This document shows, one piece after another, positions 6,551 to 14,975 of a DNA stretch of 39,257 bases. Source of the DNA: Hominisplanchenecus faecis. Lineage in GTDB: Bacteria > Bacillota > Clostridia > Lachnospirales > Lachnospiraceae. The stretch's first letter is position 1; every line of letters starts with the position of its first letter. Location of the stretch: NCBI RefSeq assembly GCF_020687205.1, contig NZ_JAJEQE010000029.1, positions 1 through 39,257 on the forward strand, in the 5' to 3' direction. Under the pieces are notes generated by a model. That model was not told the DNA's origin. It did no database searches and worked only from the letters and a program-made list of their open reading frames with translations. A program made the translations under genes and the position numbers.

Positions 6551-7813
6551 ATGGAGGATAAAAACAGCGAATTATTGTTTGAATACCTCAGAAGCATCCT
6601 GTATGATAAAAAAATTCAGCCGCTTGATGTGGAACAACTCGATGAGCCTTTTCGGAAGCTTGGCAGGGGACTGCAGTATTTTGCAAAGACGTTGACAGAA
6701 ACAAAACAGTACGAAGCAGCCCTTTCGAGAGGAAATCTGTCGGTGCAGCCGCCGCCGCGGGAGAATTTTTTGTGCGAAAATTTAAAAAATATCCATGCAA
6801 ATCTAAATCATCTGACCTGGCAGGCAAAACAGGTGGCAAAGGGTGACTATTCTCAGACAGTATCTTATCTCGGGGAATTTTCAGAGGCATTCAATACGAT
6901 GACGCAGCAGCTGAAGGAGCGGGAATTAAAACTGAAACAGGAAGCAGAGCGGGAAAAAGTACATGCCGGGATGGTAGAAACTTACAATCAGCTTCTGGTA
7001 GAGATGATCGACCGTAGCGAAGAGGAGATTTTCGTGACCAGTGCCGATGGCAGGAGGATTCTGTACTGTAAAAAGAGGAATGACAGAAGTATTGATCGGA
7101 ATGAAGTTTATCAGACGTGTATTCGGTTTGCACAGAAACACCGGTCGGAAGAGAGCAGAGATTCTTTTGAATGGATATGGGAAGCAGAGGATTCAAGACA
7201 TCATTTTTATAGGATCATTACCGGATATATGCAGTGGCAGGGAGAACAGGCCTTTCTTTATATTATCCGGGATGTGACGGAAGAGAAGCTGCGGGAAGAA
7301 CGTCTGAGGATGGAAGCGAACCGCGATGGGCTGACACAGATCGGAAACCGTCACTATTTCCTGGAGAAGGCAGAGGATATGCTGAAAGAAGGGAGCAACC
7401 TGACCTTCTGTTACTGCGATCTGGATCATCTGAAATATATCAATGATCAATACGGACACACAGAAGGGGATTGGTATATCACGTTTTTTGTTGAGACGAT
7501 CCAAAAACACATCCGAAAAGAAGATGTGTTTGCAAGGATTGGAGGAGATGAGTTCTGCGTGATCCTGTGTAACTGTCCCTACGAGATGGCAGAGCAGAAA
7601 ATAAGGAAAGTACAGAAAGAATTTTCATCCGGGCAGACAAAGGAATATCCGAAGAGTTTCAGCTGCGGTATCGTAGAAGTAGAGGGCGGAAATGAGGAGA
7701 TGCAGGTCAGGGATATTATAAAACAGGCAGATCATGAAATGTACCTCCAGAAAAAAGAACATAAAAAAAAGTACCGGAAAGAACTGAGCGTGATCAGTAT
7801 ATCGGAGGACTAG
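6551..7813 (+). CDS. Soluble diguanylate cyclase (HAMP-like, PAS-like, GGDEF)
   Basis: The 420-residue protein has a HAMP-like linker helix region (about 75-130), a PAS-like fold (about 150-245) ending in the DVTEEK linker, and a GGDEF domain (about 258-405). The active site GGDEF is intact at 331-335, and an RxxD inhibitory site (RKED, 322-325) lies five residues upstream. It should make cyclic di-GMP from two GTP with product feedback inhibition. No membrane segment is visible, so the HAMP-like part is cytosolic. AGGAG overlaps the V4R stop codon, indicating coupled expression. The PAS-like call is based on position and the linker, not a strong motif. Confidence 0.9.
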   Translation: MEDKNSELLFEYLRSILYDKKIQPLDVEQLDEPFRKLGRGLQYFAKTLTETKQYEAALSRGNLSVQPPPRENFLCENLKNIHANLNHLTWQAKQVAKGDYSQTVSYLGEFSEAFNTMTQQLKERELKLKQEAEREKVHAGMVETYNQLLVEMIDRSEEEIFVTSADGRRILYCKKRNDRSIDRNEVYQTCIRFAQKHRSEESRDSFEWIWEAEDSRHHFYRIITGYMQWQGEQAFLYIIRDVTEEKLREERLRMEANRDGLTQIGNRHYFLEKAEDMLKEGSNLTFCYCDLDHLKYINDQYGHTEGDWYITFFVETIQKHIRKEDVFARIGGDEFCVILCNCPYEMAEQKIRKVQKEFSSGQTKEYPKSFSCGIVEVEGGNEEMQVRDIIKQADHEMYLQKKEHKKKYRKELSVISISED

Positions 7814-7822
7814 GGAGCAGTT

Positions 7823-8386
7823 ATGGACAATCTGAATTATAACGTTGCAGTTAATTTAAAGCGGATCCGCAGGGAAAAAGGGATGAGTCTTGAGGGAATG
7901 GCTGAACAGACCGGGGTGAGCAAAAGTATGCTGGCTCAGATCGAAAAAGGGACCGCAAACCCTTCTCTTGGTGTGATCGGAAAGATTATCGGCGGACTTC
8001 ACATTGAATTTCAGGAGCTGACAGAGGATGTGTTTCCAGGGTCCAGACTGGTGCATATAAAAGAGATGGAGCCGACAAAGGAAGTAAGGGGCGAATATAA
8101 AATATGGAACTGTTTTCCTTATGAAGATAACTGTGTGGCAAAGATTTACCGGATTGATATGGAACCGGGGGCAGAATATACCGGCAGCATTCAGGGGAAA
8201 AAGACAAGAGCATACATTTCTGTGCTGGAAGGCGAAGTAAAGATCCGGTGCGGCGAGGAAGCATATCTGGTCGGAAAAGAGGATGTGTTTTGCCTGGAGA
8301 TGGACCGGCAGCACAGTTACCGTAACGACACGGAAAAACGGATCAGTCTGATCTGTTTTTTTTCGGACTGCCATAAAAGATATTGA
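7823..8386 (+). CDS. XRE-cupin transcriptional regulator
   Basis: The 187-residue protein has an N-terminal Cro/C1 HTH (about residues 9-64, LEGMAEQTGVSKSMLAQIEKG) and a C-terminal cupin domain (about 105-180, with GEVKIRCGEEAYLVGKEDVF). This is the SutR/PuuR-like two-domain layout, in which the cupin senses a small molecule. It starts nine bases after the diguanylate cyclase stop with AGGGAG ahead of the ATG. The operon thus joins a ligand-binding V4R protein, a second-messenger enzyme and a transcription factor. Its effector and targets are unknown. Confidence 0.9.
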   Translation: MDNLNYNVAVNLKRIRREKGMSLEGMAEQTGVSKSMLAQIEKGTANPSLGVIGKIIGGLHIEFQELTEDVFPGSRLVHIKEMEPTKEVRGEYKIWNCFPYEDNCVAKIYRIDMEPGAEYTGSIQGKKTRAYISVLEGEVKIRCGEEAYLVGKEDVFCLEMDRQHSYRNDTEKRISLICFFSDCHKRY

Positions 8387-8397
8387 AAGAAAAGATA

Positions 8398-8445
8398 AAA
8401 TACCGCAGGAAGCGAAAGAAGCGTTTCTTGCGGTATTGATTTTTG
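8398..8445 (+). terminator. Intrinsic terminator after the XRE-cupin gene
   Basis: AATACCGCA pairs with TGCGGTATT at the base of a stem that continues through GAAGCG/CGTTTC, followed by a short TTTTTG tract. Confidence 0.8.
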
Positions 8446-8465
8446 TGGAGAAGATGTTTTATAAT
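8436..8465 (+). promoter_or_regulatory. Promoter of the TSUP permease gene
   Basis: TTGATT (8436-8441), an 18-base spacer and a perfect TATAAT (8460-8465). The -35 overlaps the distal arm of the preceding terminator. Confidence 0.6.
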
Positions 8466-8500
8466 GGGCTTTAACACAAAAAGAGAAAAGAGGACAAAAT

Positions 8501-9268
8501 ATGATTTTTACGATTTTAGTCTGTTTCTTTGCCGGAATGGGAGCCGGCATCGGAACCGGGTTTGCCGGCATGAGTGCGGCAGCTGTGATCAGTCCGATGC
8601 TGATCACTTTTCTTGGCATGGATCCGTATCAGGCAGTCGGCATCGCACTTGCCAGCGATGTGCTCGCCAGTGCGGTTTCAGCTTATACTTACGGCAAAAA
8701 CAAAAACCTGGATGTGGCAAACGGAATCGTGATGATGGTCACAGTACTTTTATTTACGCTGGTGGGCAGCTATATCGCAAGTCTGCTCCCGAGTACGACC
8801 ATGGGCGGATTTTCGATGGTCATGACACTGCTGCTTGGTGTCAAATTTATCGTAAAACCGGTTATGACGACCAAAGAAGCCATGCAGGCAGTCTCAAAAA
8901 AGAAGCGTTTTATCCAGTCTGTGATCTGCGGCATGCTGATCGGATTTATCTGCGGCTTTGTCGGAGCGGGCGGCGGACTGATGATGCTTCTGATCCTGAC
9001 AAGTGTGCTTGGCTATGAATTGAAGACCGCAGTCGGAACGAGCGTGTTTATCATGGCGTTTACGGCATTTACCGGTGCGGCTTCTCATTTTGCGATCGGC
9101 GGCATGCCGGATATCACCTGTTTGGTGCTGTGCGTGCTGTTCACGTTCCTGTGGGCAAGGATTGCGGCACGTTTTGCAAACAGGGCAAAACCGGAAACGT
9201 TAAACCGTGCAACCGGAGTGGTACTTGTGATTTTGGGGATTGTACTGATCGCATTTAAAATGTTGTAA
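8501..9268 (+). CDS. TauE/SafE (TSUP) family permease
   Basis: The 255-residue polytopic membrane protein has about eight hydrophobic segments and the two-fold repeat of the TauE/SafE family (PF01925). The first half begins with the Gly-rich GAGIGTGFAGMSAA, and the second carries the matching CGFVGAGGGLMML. Family members move sulfite, sulfonates or other small organic or sulfur anions across the membrane; substrate cannot be assigned here. AGAGGA precedes the ATG. It is monocistronic with its own promoter, and no sulfur-metabolism genes lie nearby to suggest a role. Confidence 0.88.
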   Translation: MIFTILVCFFAGMGAGIGTGFAGMSAAAVISPMLITFLGMDPYQAVGIALASDVLASAVSAYTYGKNKNLDVANGIVMMVTVLLFTLVGSYIASLLPSTTMGGFSMVMTLLLGVKFIVKPVMTTKEAMQAVSKKKRFIQSVICGMLIGFICGFVGAGGGLMMLLILTSVLGYELKTAVGTSVFIMAFTAFTGAASHFAIGGMPDITCLVLCVLFTFLWARIAARFANRAKPETLNRATGVVLVILGIVLIAFKML

Positions 9269-9298
9269 TTTCGGTCTGTTTTTCTTGACAGGTAGGTG

Positions 9299-9326
9299 TT
9301 TACTTTTTTTGGATACGTGCTAAAAT
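9299..9326 (+). promoter_or_regulatory. Candidate promoter of the cell-wall operon
   Basis: TAAAAT (9321-9326) is preceded 16 bases upstream by TTTACT (9299-9304). A perfect TTGACA lies a little further upstream (9285-9290), but at 30-base spacing it cannot pair with this -10. Confidence 0.4.
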
Positions 9327-9419
9327 AGGAATGTATTTTGAAAGCGGAACGCAAATGGCTGCTCTGCTGCAAAATACCGGGGATGATAACAGTATTTTTA
9401 AGAGGCAAAGGAAAAGCAT

Positions 9420-11216
9420 ATGAAGGAAATCACATTAAACGATGGACCAAAAAGAAAAAGAAGAAGAGACCGTTCAAGAACAGAAGGTTCAAGACGGGAA
9501 GGCTCAAGAGAAGAACGGCACAGAAGAGCCGAAGGACTGGAACAGCCGCAGAGAACACCGGGATCAGAAAGAAGCCGGAGAGAAGGAAGCCAGGGAAGAC
9601 CAGGAAGATATGAGCAGCAGCCGGTAAAACCGGAACTGCCGAAAAAGAAACATTCCAGAACACCTCTTATCGTGGCCGGCATTGTTGTCCTGATCATGGT
9701 TGCTGTTTATCTGGGATTTGGCGTTTACTATATGGACCGTTTCTTTCCGGGGACGACGGTAAACGGCATTGATGTGTCCGGCAAGACCGTAAAAGAAGTA
9801 GAAAATCTGGTTGCAAACCAGGTGCAGGATTATGTACTGCGGGTGCATGAAAAAGACAACAAGACCGAACAGATCGACGGTGCGGATATTCAGTTTGAGT
9901 ATGTATCAGACGGTGCGGCACAGCAGCTGAAATATTCACAGAACTCTTTTTTATGGATCAATGCATACTTCCATCCGCAGGAGTATACGATGACGACTCC
10001 GACGGTTTACAATAAGGCAAAGCTCAAAGAAGCGATGGAAAAACTGGATGCTTTTGACAGCGATAAAGTTACCGAACCGAAAGATGCCTATATTGATGAA
10101 ACGTCTTCCGGATTTGAGATTGTGGAGGAAGTGGAAGGCAATCAGCTGGATGAAGATAAAGTCTATGAGCTGCTCTGTCAGGCAGTGACGGACGGCAAGA
10201 CCGAAGTAAATCTGGAAGAGAGCGACTGCTATCTGAAACCAAAGAAGACCAGTGACAATAAAAAACTGAAAAAGAAACTGGCATCTTTGCAGAAATACTG
10301 GGATATGACGGTTACATATGAGATCGGAGATGCTTCCGATGTGCTGGATTACCAGACATTCAAAGACTGGATGACAGTAGATTCCAGCGGAAATGTTTCT
10401 TTTGACTGGAATCATATCGCAGACTGGATCGGACAGCTGGCAGACAAGTACGATACATTCGGTACCGATGAGACATTCCATACCTCACTTGGAGAGACCG
10501 TGACCGTAACCAGCATGAATTACGGCTGGAAGATGGATGAAGAGACCGAGGCGGCATGGCTGGATGAGACACTTAAATCAGGCGAATCTGCGACAAGACA
10601 GCCACAGTGGCTGGAAAGTGCCATGGCAAGAGGGGAAGAAAACGATATCGGCGATACCTATGTGGAGATTGATATCACCAACCAGCGTATGTGGTTCTAC
10701 AAAGACGGACAGTGTCTGGTTGATACTCCGGTCGTTACCGGCGATGCGACAAAAGACGGTTACGAGACTCCGCTAGGGCTTTACTGCCTGTTTGACAAGG
10801 AAGCAAAGGCGATCCTTCGGGGAGCCGATAACCTGACCGGCAAGAGCTACAATACACCGGTTGATTACTGGATGCCGTTCAACGGCGGTGTCGGTATCCA
10901 CGATGCAAAATGGCGTGCAAGCTTTGGCGGAACGCTTTATCAGGGAAATGGTTCGCATGGATGTGTCAATACACCGTGGGATCAGGCAGGTATTATTTTT
11001 GACAATATCGAGATCGGAACACCGATCGTTGTTTATAAGTCTTCGATCAATCAGGGCACCGGCTCTGTGGCAATCTCACAGCCGGCTGAGACCCGTGTGA
11101 TCAACGAGCAGGGAGTGGAAGTCAGCCCGGAGAGCAGTGCGGCTGATACAACGACAGGCACCACAACCGATACCCTGAGTGATCCGACGTCGTATACAGC
11201 CATAGATGGGCAGTGA
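9420..11216 (+). CDS. Membrane-anchored L,D-transpeptidase with PG-binding domain
   Basis: The 598-residue protein has a very basic, Arg/Gly/Ser-rich cytoplasmic tail (1-80) with RREGS-like repeats and one transmembrane helix (about 81-104). Extracellular PG_binding_4/VanW-type domains follow (about 110-400). A YkuD catalytic domain (about 425-540) has the motif SHGCVN, with Cys515 as nucleophile. A Thr/Ser-rich tail ends the protein. It should form 3-3 cross-links or attach groups to peptidoglycan stem peptides outside the membrane. The first 200 bases are purine-rich and open in all three forward frames; the long frame is chosen because it continues into the recognised domains. It lies just upstream of ddl and murF. 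Confidence 0.92.
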   Translation: MKEITLNDGPKRKRRRDRSRTEGSRREGSREERHRRAEGLEQPQRTPGSERSRREGSQGRPGRYEQQPVKPELPKKKHSRTPLIVAGIVVLIMVAVYLGFGVYYMDRFFPGTTVNGIDVSGKTVKEVENLVANQVQDYVLRVHEKDNKTEQIDGADIQFEYVSDGAAQQLKYSQNSFLWINAYFHPQEYTMTTPTVYNKAKLKEAMEKLDAFDSDKVTEPKDAYIDETSSGFEIVEEVEGNQLDEDKVYELLCQAVTDGKTEVNLEESDCYLKPKKTSDNKKLKKKLASLQKYWDMTVTYEIGDASDVLDYQTFKDWMTVDSSGNVSFDWNHIADWIGQLADKYDTFGTDETFHTSLGETVTVTSMNYGWKMDEETEAAWLDETLKSGESATRQPQWLESAMARGEENDIGDTYVEIDITNQRMWFYKDGQCLVDTPVVTGDATKDGYETPLGLYCLFDKEAKAILRGADNLTGKSYNTPVDYWMPFNGGVGIHDAKWRASFGGTLYQGNGSHGCVNTPWDQAGIIFDNIEIGTPIVVYKSSINQGTGSVAISQPAETRVINEQGVEVSPESSAADTTTGTTTDTLSDPTSYTAIDGQ

Positions 11217-11269
11217 TGAGCTATATAGAAAGAAAAAGACCGCAGAACTGCGGCATGAGGAGGAACATT

Positions 11270-12292
11270 ATGAAAATTGTTGTTTTAGCAGGAGGTATCA
11301 GTACCGAGCGTGAGATATCGATCGTATCCGGTACACAGGTATGCAAGGCACTTCGAAGCAGAGGTCATCAGGCTATCCTGGTGGATGTCTATTTCGGAAG
11401 AGAAGATGCAGATCCGATGCAGGCGTTTACCGATGAATACGATGTCGATGCCGCAGCCGCTTATGCGAGAAGTTTTGACAGTCAGGTAGAGAAGAGCATT
11501 CAAGAAGGAAAAGCATTCTTTGGCACCAATGTGATTGCACTGTGTCAGGCAGCAGATGTTGTGTTCCTGGCACTGCACGGCGAGAACGGTGAGAACGGAA
11601 AAGTACAGGCAGCTTTTGACCTGCTCGGTATCCGTTATACGGGAAGTGGTTATCTGGGAAGTGCGATTGCCATGGATAAGGGACTTTCCAAACAGCTTTT
11701 CTGGCAGAATGAAGTTCCGACACCGGCAGGATTTATCCTGAGAAAAGGCGAGGATATTTCGCTTGAGGCACATGGCATGACACTTCCGTGCGTTGTAAAA
11801 CCGTGTTGCGGAGGTTCCAGCGTCGGCGTTACGATTCCGAAAACACAGGAAGAATACGAAGCAGCAGTTGTAGATGCATTTTCTTATGAAGATGTGATCG
11901 TTGTGGAAGAATATATCAAAGGTCGTGAATTTTCAGTCGGTGTTGTGGACGGAATAGCTTATCCGATCATTGAGATCGCACCGATTGAAGGCTTTTATGA
12001 TTACACGAACAAATACAAAGCCGGAAGCACTGTTGAGACCTGTCCGGCCGTTCTGACGAAAGAACAGACAGAGCAGATGCAGGCATATGCGGTGAAAGGG
12101 TTTAAAGCACTGCAGCTTGACAATTACGGAAGACTGGACTTTATGATGTCCAGGGACGGTAAAATGTACTGTCTGGAAGCCAATACACTTCCGGGCATGA
12201 CACCGACCAGCCTTCTGCCGCAGGAAGCACAGGCACTTGGCATGGATTTTGCGGACCTCTGCGAGAAACTGATCGCTGTATCAGCAAAATAA
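11270..12292 (+). CDS. ddl: D-alanine--D-alanine ligase
   Basis: The 340-residue ATP-grasp enzyme joins two D-alanines for the peptidoglycan stem peptide. Landmarks are the N-terminal VVLAGGISTEREISIVSG, LHGENGENGKVQA, VVKPCCGGSSVGV (ATP-binding) and EANTLPGMT near the C-terminus. The omega-loop motif FYDYTNKY has the tyrosine typical of D-Ala-D-Ala rather than D-Ala-D-Lac ligases, so no intrinsic vancomycin-resistance type is predicted. ATG at 11270 is preceded by GAGGAGG. The longer frame from 11213 overlaps the transpeptidase stop and lacks this signal. Its product is the substrate of the downstream MurF. Confidence 0.95.
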   Translation: MKIVVLAGGISTEREISIVSGTQVCKALRSRGHQAILVDVYFGREDADPMQAFTDEYDVDAAAAYARSFDSQVEKSIQEGKAFFGTNVIALCQAADVVFLALHGENGENGKVQAAFDLLGIRYTGSGYLGSAIAMDKGLSKQLFWQNEVPTPAGFILRKGEDISLEAHGMTLPCVVKPCCGGSSVGVTIPKTQEEYEAAVVDAFSYEDVIVVEEYIKGREFSVGVVDGIAYPIIEIAPIEGFYDYTNKYKAGSTVETCPAVLTKEQTEQMQAYAVKGFKALQLDNYGRLDFMMSRDGKMYCLEANTLPGMTPTSLLPQEAQALGMDFADLCEKLIAVSAK

Positions 12293-12315
12293 AAGAACAG
12301 AGAGGTATTTTTAAC

Positions 12316-13686
12316 ATGAAAAATATGTCCCTTGAAAAAATAGCTCAGGCTTGCGGAGGTGTTTACCACGGAAGCGAAGAGATGAAACAGAGTATTGTAG
12401 AGAGTATTACCACAGACAGCAGGCAGGCAGCAAAGGGCTGCCTGTTTGTGGCAATTCCGGGAGAGCGTGTAGACGGACACGACTTTATCCCGTCTGTTTT
12501 TGAGAAAGGTGCACTGGCTGTTTTAAGTGAAAAAGAGCTGGCAAACCCGGCAGGACCGTACATTCAGGTTGCATCTTCTCTGGAGGCAGTCAAAGGGATC
12601 GCCGAGTACTACCGGCAGCAGCTCGATATCAAAGTAGTCGGTATCACCGGAAGTGTCGGAAAAACCAGCACAAAAGAAGTGATCGCATCGGTTTTAGCTC
12701 AGAAATACAATGTGCTGAAGACCCTTGGCAATTTCAATAACGAGCTGGGGCTGCCGCTTACCGTTTTCCGTCTGCGAGATGAACATCAGATCGCAGTCCT
12801 TGAGATGGGCATCAGCCATTTTGGAGAGATGCATCGTCTTGCCAAAGTAGCCAGACCGGATATCTGCGTGATCACCAATATTGGACAGTGTCATCTGGAG
12901 TTTTTAAAAGACCGTGACGGTATTTTAAGAGCAAAGACGGAAATCTTTGATTTCCTGAAAGAAGACGGCTGCATCATTTTAAATGGGGACGATGACAAGC
13001 TGGATACGATTGAGGAAGTAAAAGGCATCAAACCGATATTTTTCGGTGTGGAAGGACAGAGGCCGGTCTATGCAGATGAGATTGAGAGCCTGGGGCTTTC
13101 CGGTATTGCCTGCACGATCCATGCGGACGGAGAGAGCATCCGTGTTACCGTTCCGATCCCGGGAGGGCATATGGTACTCAATGCACTGGCAGCGACGGCT
13201 GTCGGCAGGGCACTGGGACTGACCATGCAGGAGATCAAAGCCGGCATCGAGGCACTGGAGCCGGTTGGCGGAAGATTCCATATCATTAACCATGGAGATA
13301 TCCAGATCATCGATGACTGCTACAATGCAAATCCGGTTTCCATGAAAGCATCTCTGGACGTGCTGCGAGATGCAAAAGGCCGTAAAGTGGCGATCCTTGG
13401 TGACATGGGAGAGCTTGGAGAAAACGAAGAACAGATGCATGCAGAAGTCGGATACCATGCGGCAAAGAACAAGATCGACCTTCTGATCTGCACCGGAAAA
13501 ATCAGCAGCCATATGGCAGAAGCAGCCATGGCAAACGGCGGCTGTGGCGAAGTGCTGCAGGTTCCGACGATGGAGGCACTGCTGACCTGTCTGCCGTCTC
13601 TGATCCAGAGCGGGGATACCGTGCTGGTAAAGGCATCGCATTTCATGCATTTTGAAAAAGTAGTGAAAAAATTACAGGAAATATAG
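12316..13686 (+). CDS. murF: UDP-MurNAc-tripeptide--D-Ala-D-Ala ligase
   Basis: The 456-residue Mur ligase has the usual N-terminal UDP-binding domain (about 1-85), the ATP-binding loop GITGSVGKTSTK (109-120) and the central domain with NFNNELGLPLT. The C-terminal domain includes DDCYNANPVSM and ILGDMGELG. It adds the D-Ala-D-Ala made by Ddl to UDP-MurNAc-tripeptide, the last cytoplasmic step of pentapeptide synthesis. It begins 24 bases after ddl with an AGAGAGG site and ends at a strong terminator, so transpeptidase-ddl-murF form one cell-wall transcription unit. Confidence 0.95.
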   Translation: MKNMSLEKIAQACGGVYHGSEEMKQSIVESITTDSRQAAKGCLFVAIPGERVDGHDFIPSVFEKGALAVLSEKELANPAGPYIQVASSLEAVKGIAEYYRQQLDIKVVGITGSVGKTSTKEVIASVLAQKYNVLKTLGNFNNELGLPLTVFRLRDEHQIAVLEMGISHFGEMHRLAKVARPDICVITNIGQCHLEFLKDRDGILRAKTEIFDFLKEDGCIILNGDDDKLDTIEEVKGIKPIFFGVEGQRPVYADEIESLGLSGIACTIHADGESIRVTVPIPGGHMVLNALAATAVGRALGLTMQEIKAGIEALEPVGGRFHIINHGDIQIIDDCYNANPVSMKASLDVLRDAKGRKVAILGDMGELGENEEQMHAEVGYHAAKNKIDLLICTGKISSHMAEAAMANGGCGEVLQVPTMEALLTCLPSLIQSGDTVLVKASHFMHFEKVVKKLQEI

Positions 13687-13701
13687 AAACAAATAAAACA
13701 G

Positions 13702-13747
13702 AAAAAGCTCCGGCGGAATGTGATTACATTCTCGCCGGAGCTTTTTG
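13702..13747. terminator. Bidirectional intrinsic terminator between murF and HAD gene
   Basis: AAAAAGCTCCGGCG pairs with CGCCGGAGCTTTTT around an AT-rich loop. A-tracts and T-tracts on the two sides let it end both the plus-strand cell-wall operon and the converging minus-strand HAD gene. Confidence 0.95.
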
Positions 13748-13797
13748 TTATACTTCAGATGTGAGGGACTTCAACCTTTGCAGGCGGTGTGCAGAGT

Positions 13798-14574
13798 TCA
13801 GATCATACCATGTTCCAGACAGTAGTAGTAAATACCATCCTCTGCCACATCACCGCACACATCGTCGGCAATCGCTTTTAATTCATCAGAAGCATTTGCC
13901 ATGGCAACGCCGTGGCCGACACTCTTCAACATTTCGATGTCATTGTTTCCGTCTCCGAACGCCATTGCCTGCGATTTATCGAAGTGATAATATTCTAACA
14001 TTTTTTCGATGCCGCGGCCTTTTCCGCCGTCTGTCGGGATAATGTCAACGGCACGGTTCCACCAGAAGGTGATACGTGCATGGGAAACATCCTTCATCAG
14101 TGCCGGATGTTCTGCAAGTGAGCTTCCGGCCATCAGTTGATAGACTTTTTCATTAGCAACCTGCTCAAAATCATCAGCCACATCAATCTCCTGTTTGGCA
14201 AAAGAATAATATTCGATCAGATCCTCATCCTTGCCGTTTGATGCCAGTCTGTTTTTTGTGGCAACCGTCAGAGGACGACCAAGAGCCGTGGCGTTTTGGA
14301 TGATCATATGTACATCTTCAGTCGGGATTGGATTGGAAAAGATATCCGCATCTTCTGTGAAACAGTAAGAACCGTTAAAAGTCAGAAAAGCATCAAATTC
14401 AACACCTTCAAAATGCGGAAGTGCTATCGGACTTCTGCCGGTCGCAATGCAAATAATCGTGCCGTTTTCTTTCAGCCTGCGGAGTGTCTCCAGCATTTTT
14501 TCAGAAATACGTTTCTTATTCATATCAATTAAAGTTCCGTCAATGTCAAAAAAAACAATTTTAATTGCACTCAT
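13798..14574 (-). CDS. Cof-type HAD-superfamily phosphatase
   Basis: The 258-residue protein has the HAD nucleophile motif DIDGTLID (first Asp at residue 10) close to the N-terminus and GDGNNDIEML near the C-terminus, with a type IIB (Cof) cap domain between. Such enzymes dephosphorylate sugar phosphates, pyridoxal phosphate or flavin mononucleotide; the substrate here is unknown. ATG at 14574 is preceded by GAGAGGAG, while the longer frame from 14637 has no such site. It converges on murF and stands alone. Confidence 0.9.
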   Translation of the reverse strand: MSAIKIVFFDIDGTLIDMNKKRISEKMLETLRRLKENGTIICIATGRSPIALPHFEGVEFDAFLTFNGSYCFTEDADIFSNPIPTEDVHMIIQNATALGRPLTVATKNRLASNGKDEDLIEYYSFAKQEIDVADDFEQVANEKVYQLMAGSSLAEHPALMKDVSHARITFWWNRAVDIIPTDGGKGRGIEKMLEYYHFDKSQAMAFGDGNNDIEMLKSVGHGVAMANASDELKAIADDVCGDVAEDGIYYYCLEHGMI

Positions 14575-14975
14575 AGAATCTCCTCTCAAATTTATCGAAA
14601 AAACGAAAAGGGAACTCGGGCATGATGGCCGAATCACGCCCTGATCCGAAAGTAGTGTGATGAAATGAATACAGCAAGGTAAATGTATGTGGGCATTTCC
14701 AGCTGCAATGAATCATTCAGTCGGAGAAGGCCGCCACTTCTGCAAAGTGGTAAGCAATCGTGTGTGCGACCAGGATTTTGAGGGATATGATTCATTTCGA
14801 TTATGATTATAGTGCATAAAAAGGCAAAAAAATATCTTATTTCTGCCTTTTTATAGCAGAATACTGCCAATCTTATGTGCGGAATCGAAGATATGCTGCC
14901 GATGATGCATGAAATGCAGCATTTTAACCAAATAGCAAAGCGGATTGCGAATATCCGCCTGACTATCATTTTATA
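14575..14975. other. Intergenic region upstream of the HAD gene
   Basis: No supported gene. It contains the terminator at 14818-14852 and, near the araC stop, a small inverted repeat GCGGAT/ATCCGC (around 14940-14958). A minus-strand TATAAT-like box near 14806-14811 could serve the HAD gene but lacks a good -35. A 111-codon minus-strand frame here resembles nothing recognisable. Confidence 0.5.
14818..14852. terminator. Intrinsic terminator downstream of the malQ-plsC-araC operon
   Basis: AAAAAGGCA (14818-14826) pairs with TGCCTTTTT (14844-14852) around an AT-rich loop. On the minus strand the T-tract follows the stem, which suits termination of the araC-end transcript. Confidence 0.75.

Noticed and set aside
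9442-9627. Alternative-frame acidic 61-codon frame inside the transpeptidase gene
   Set aside because: Explained by low-complexity purine-rich DNA; the main frame continues into recognised domains.
14634-14969. 111-codon minus-strand frame in the gap between araC and the HAD gene
   Set aside because: It contains the terminator at 14818-14852 and shows no domain or ribosome binding site.
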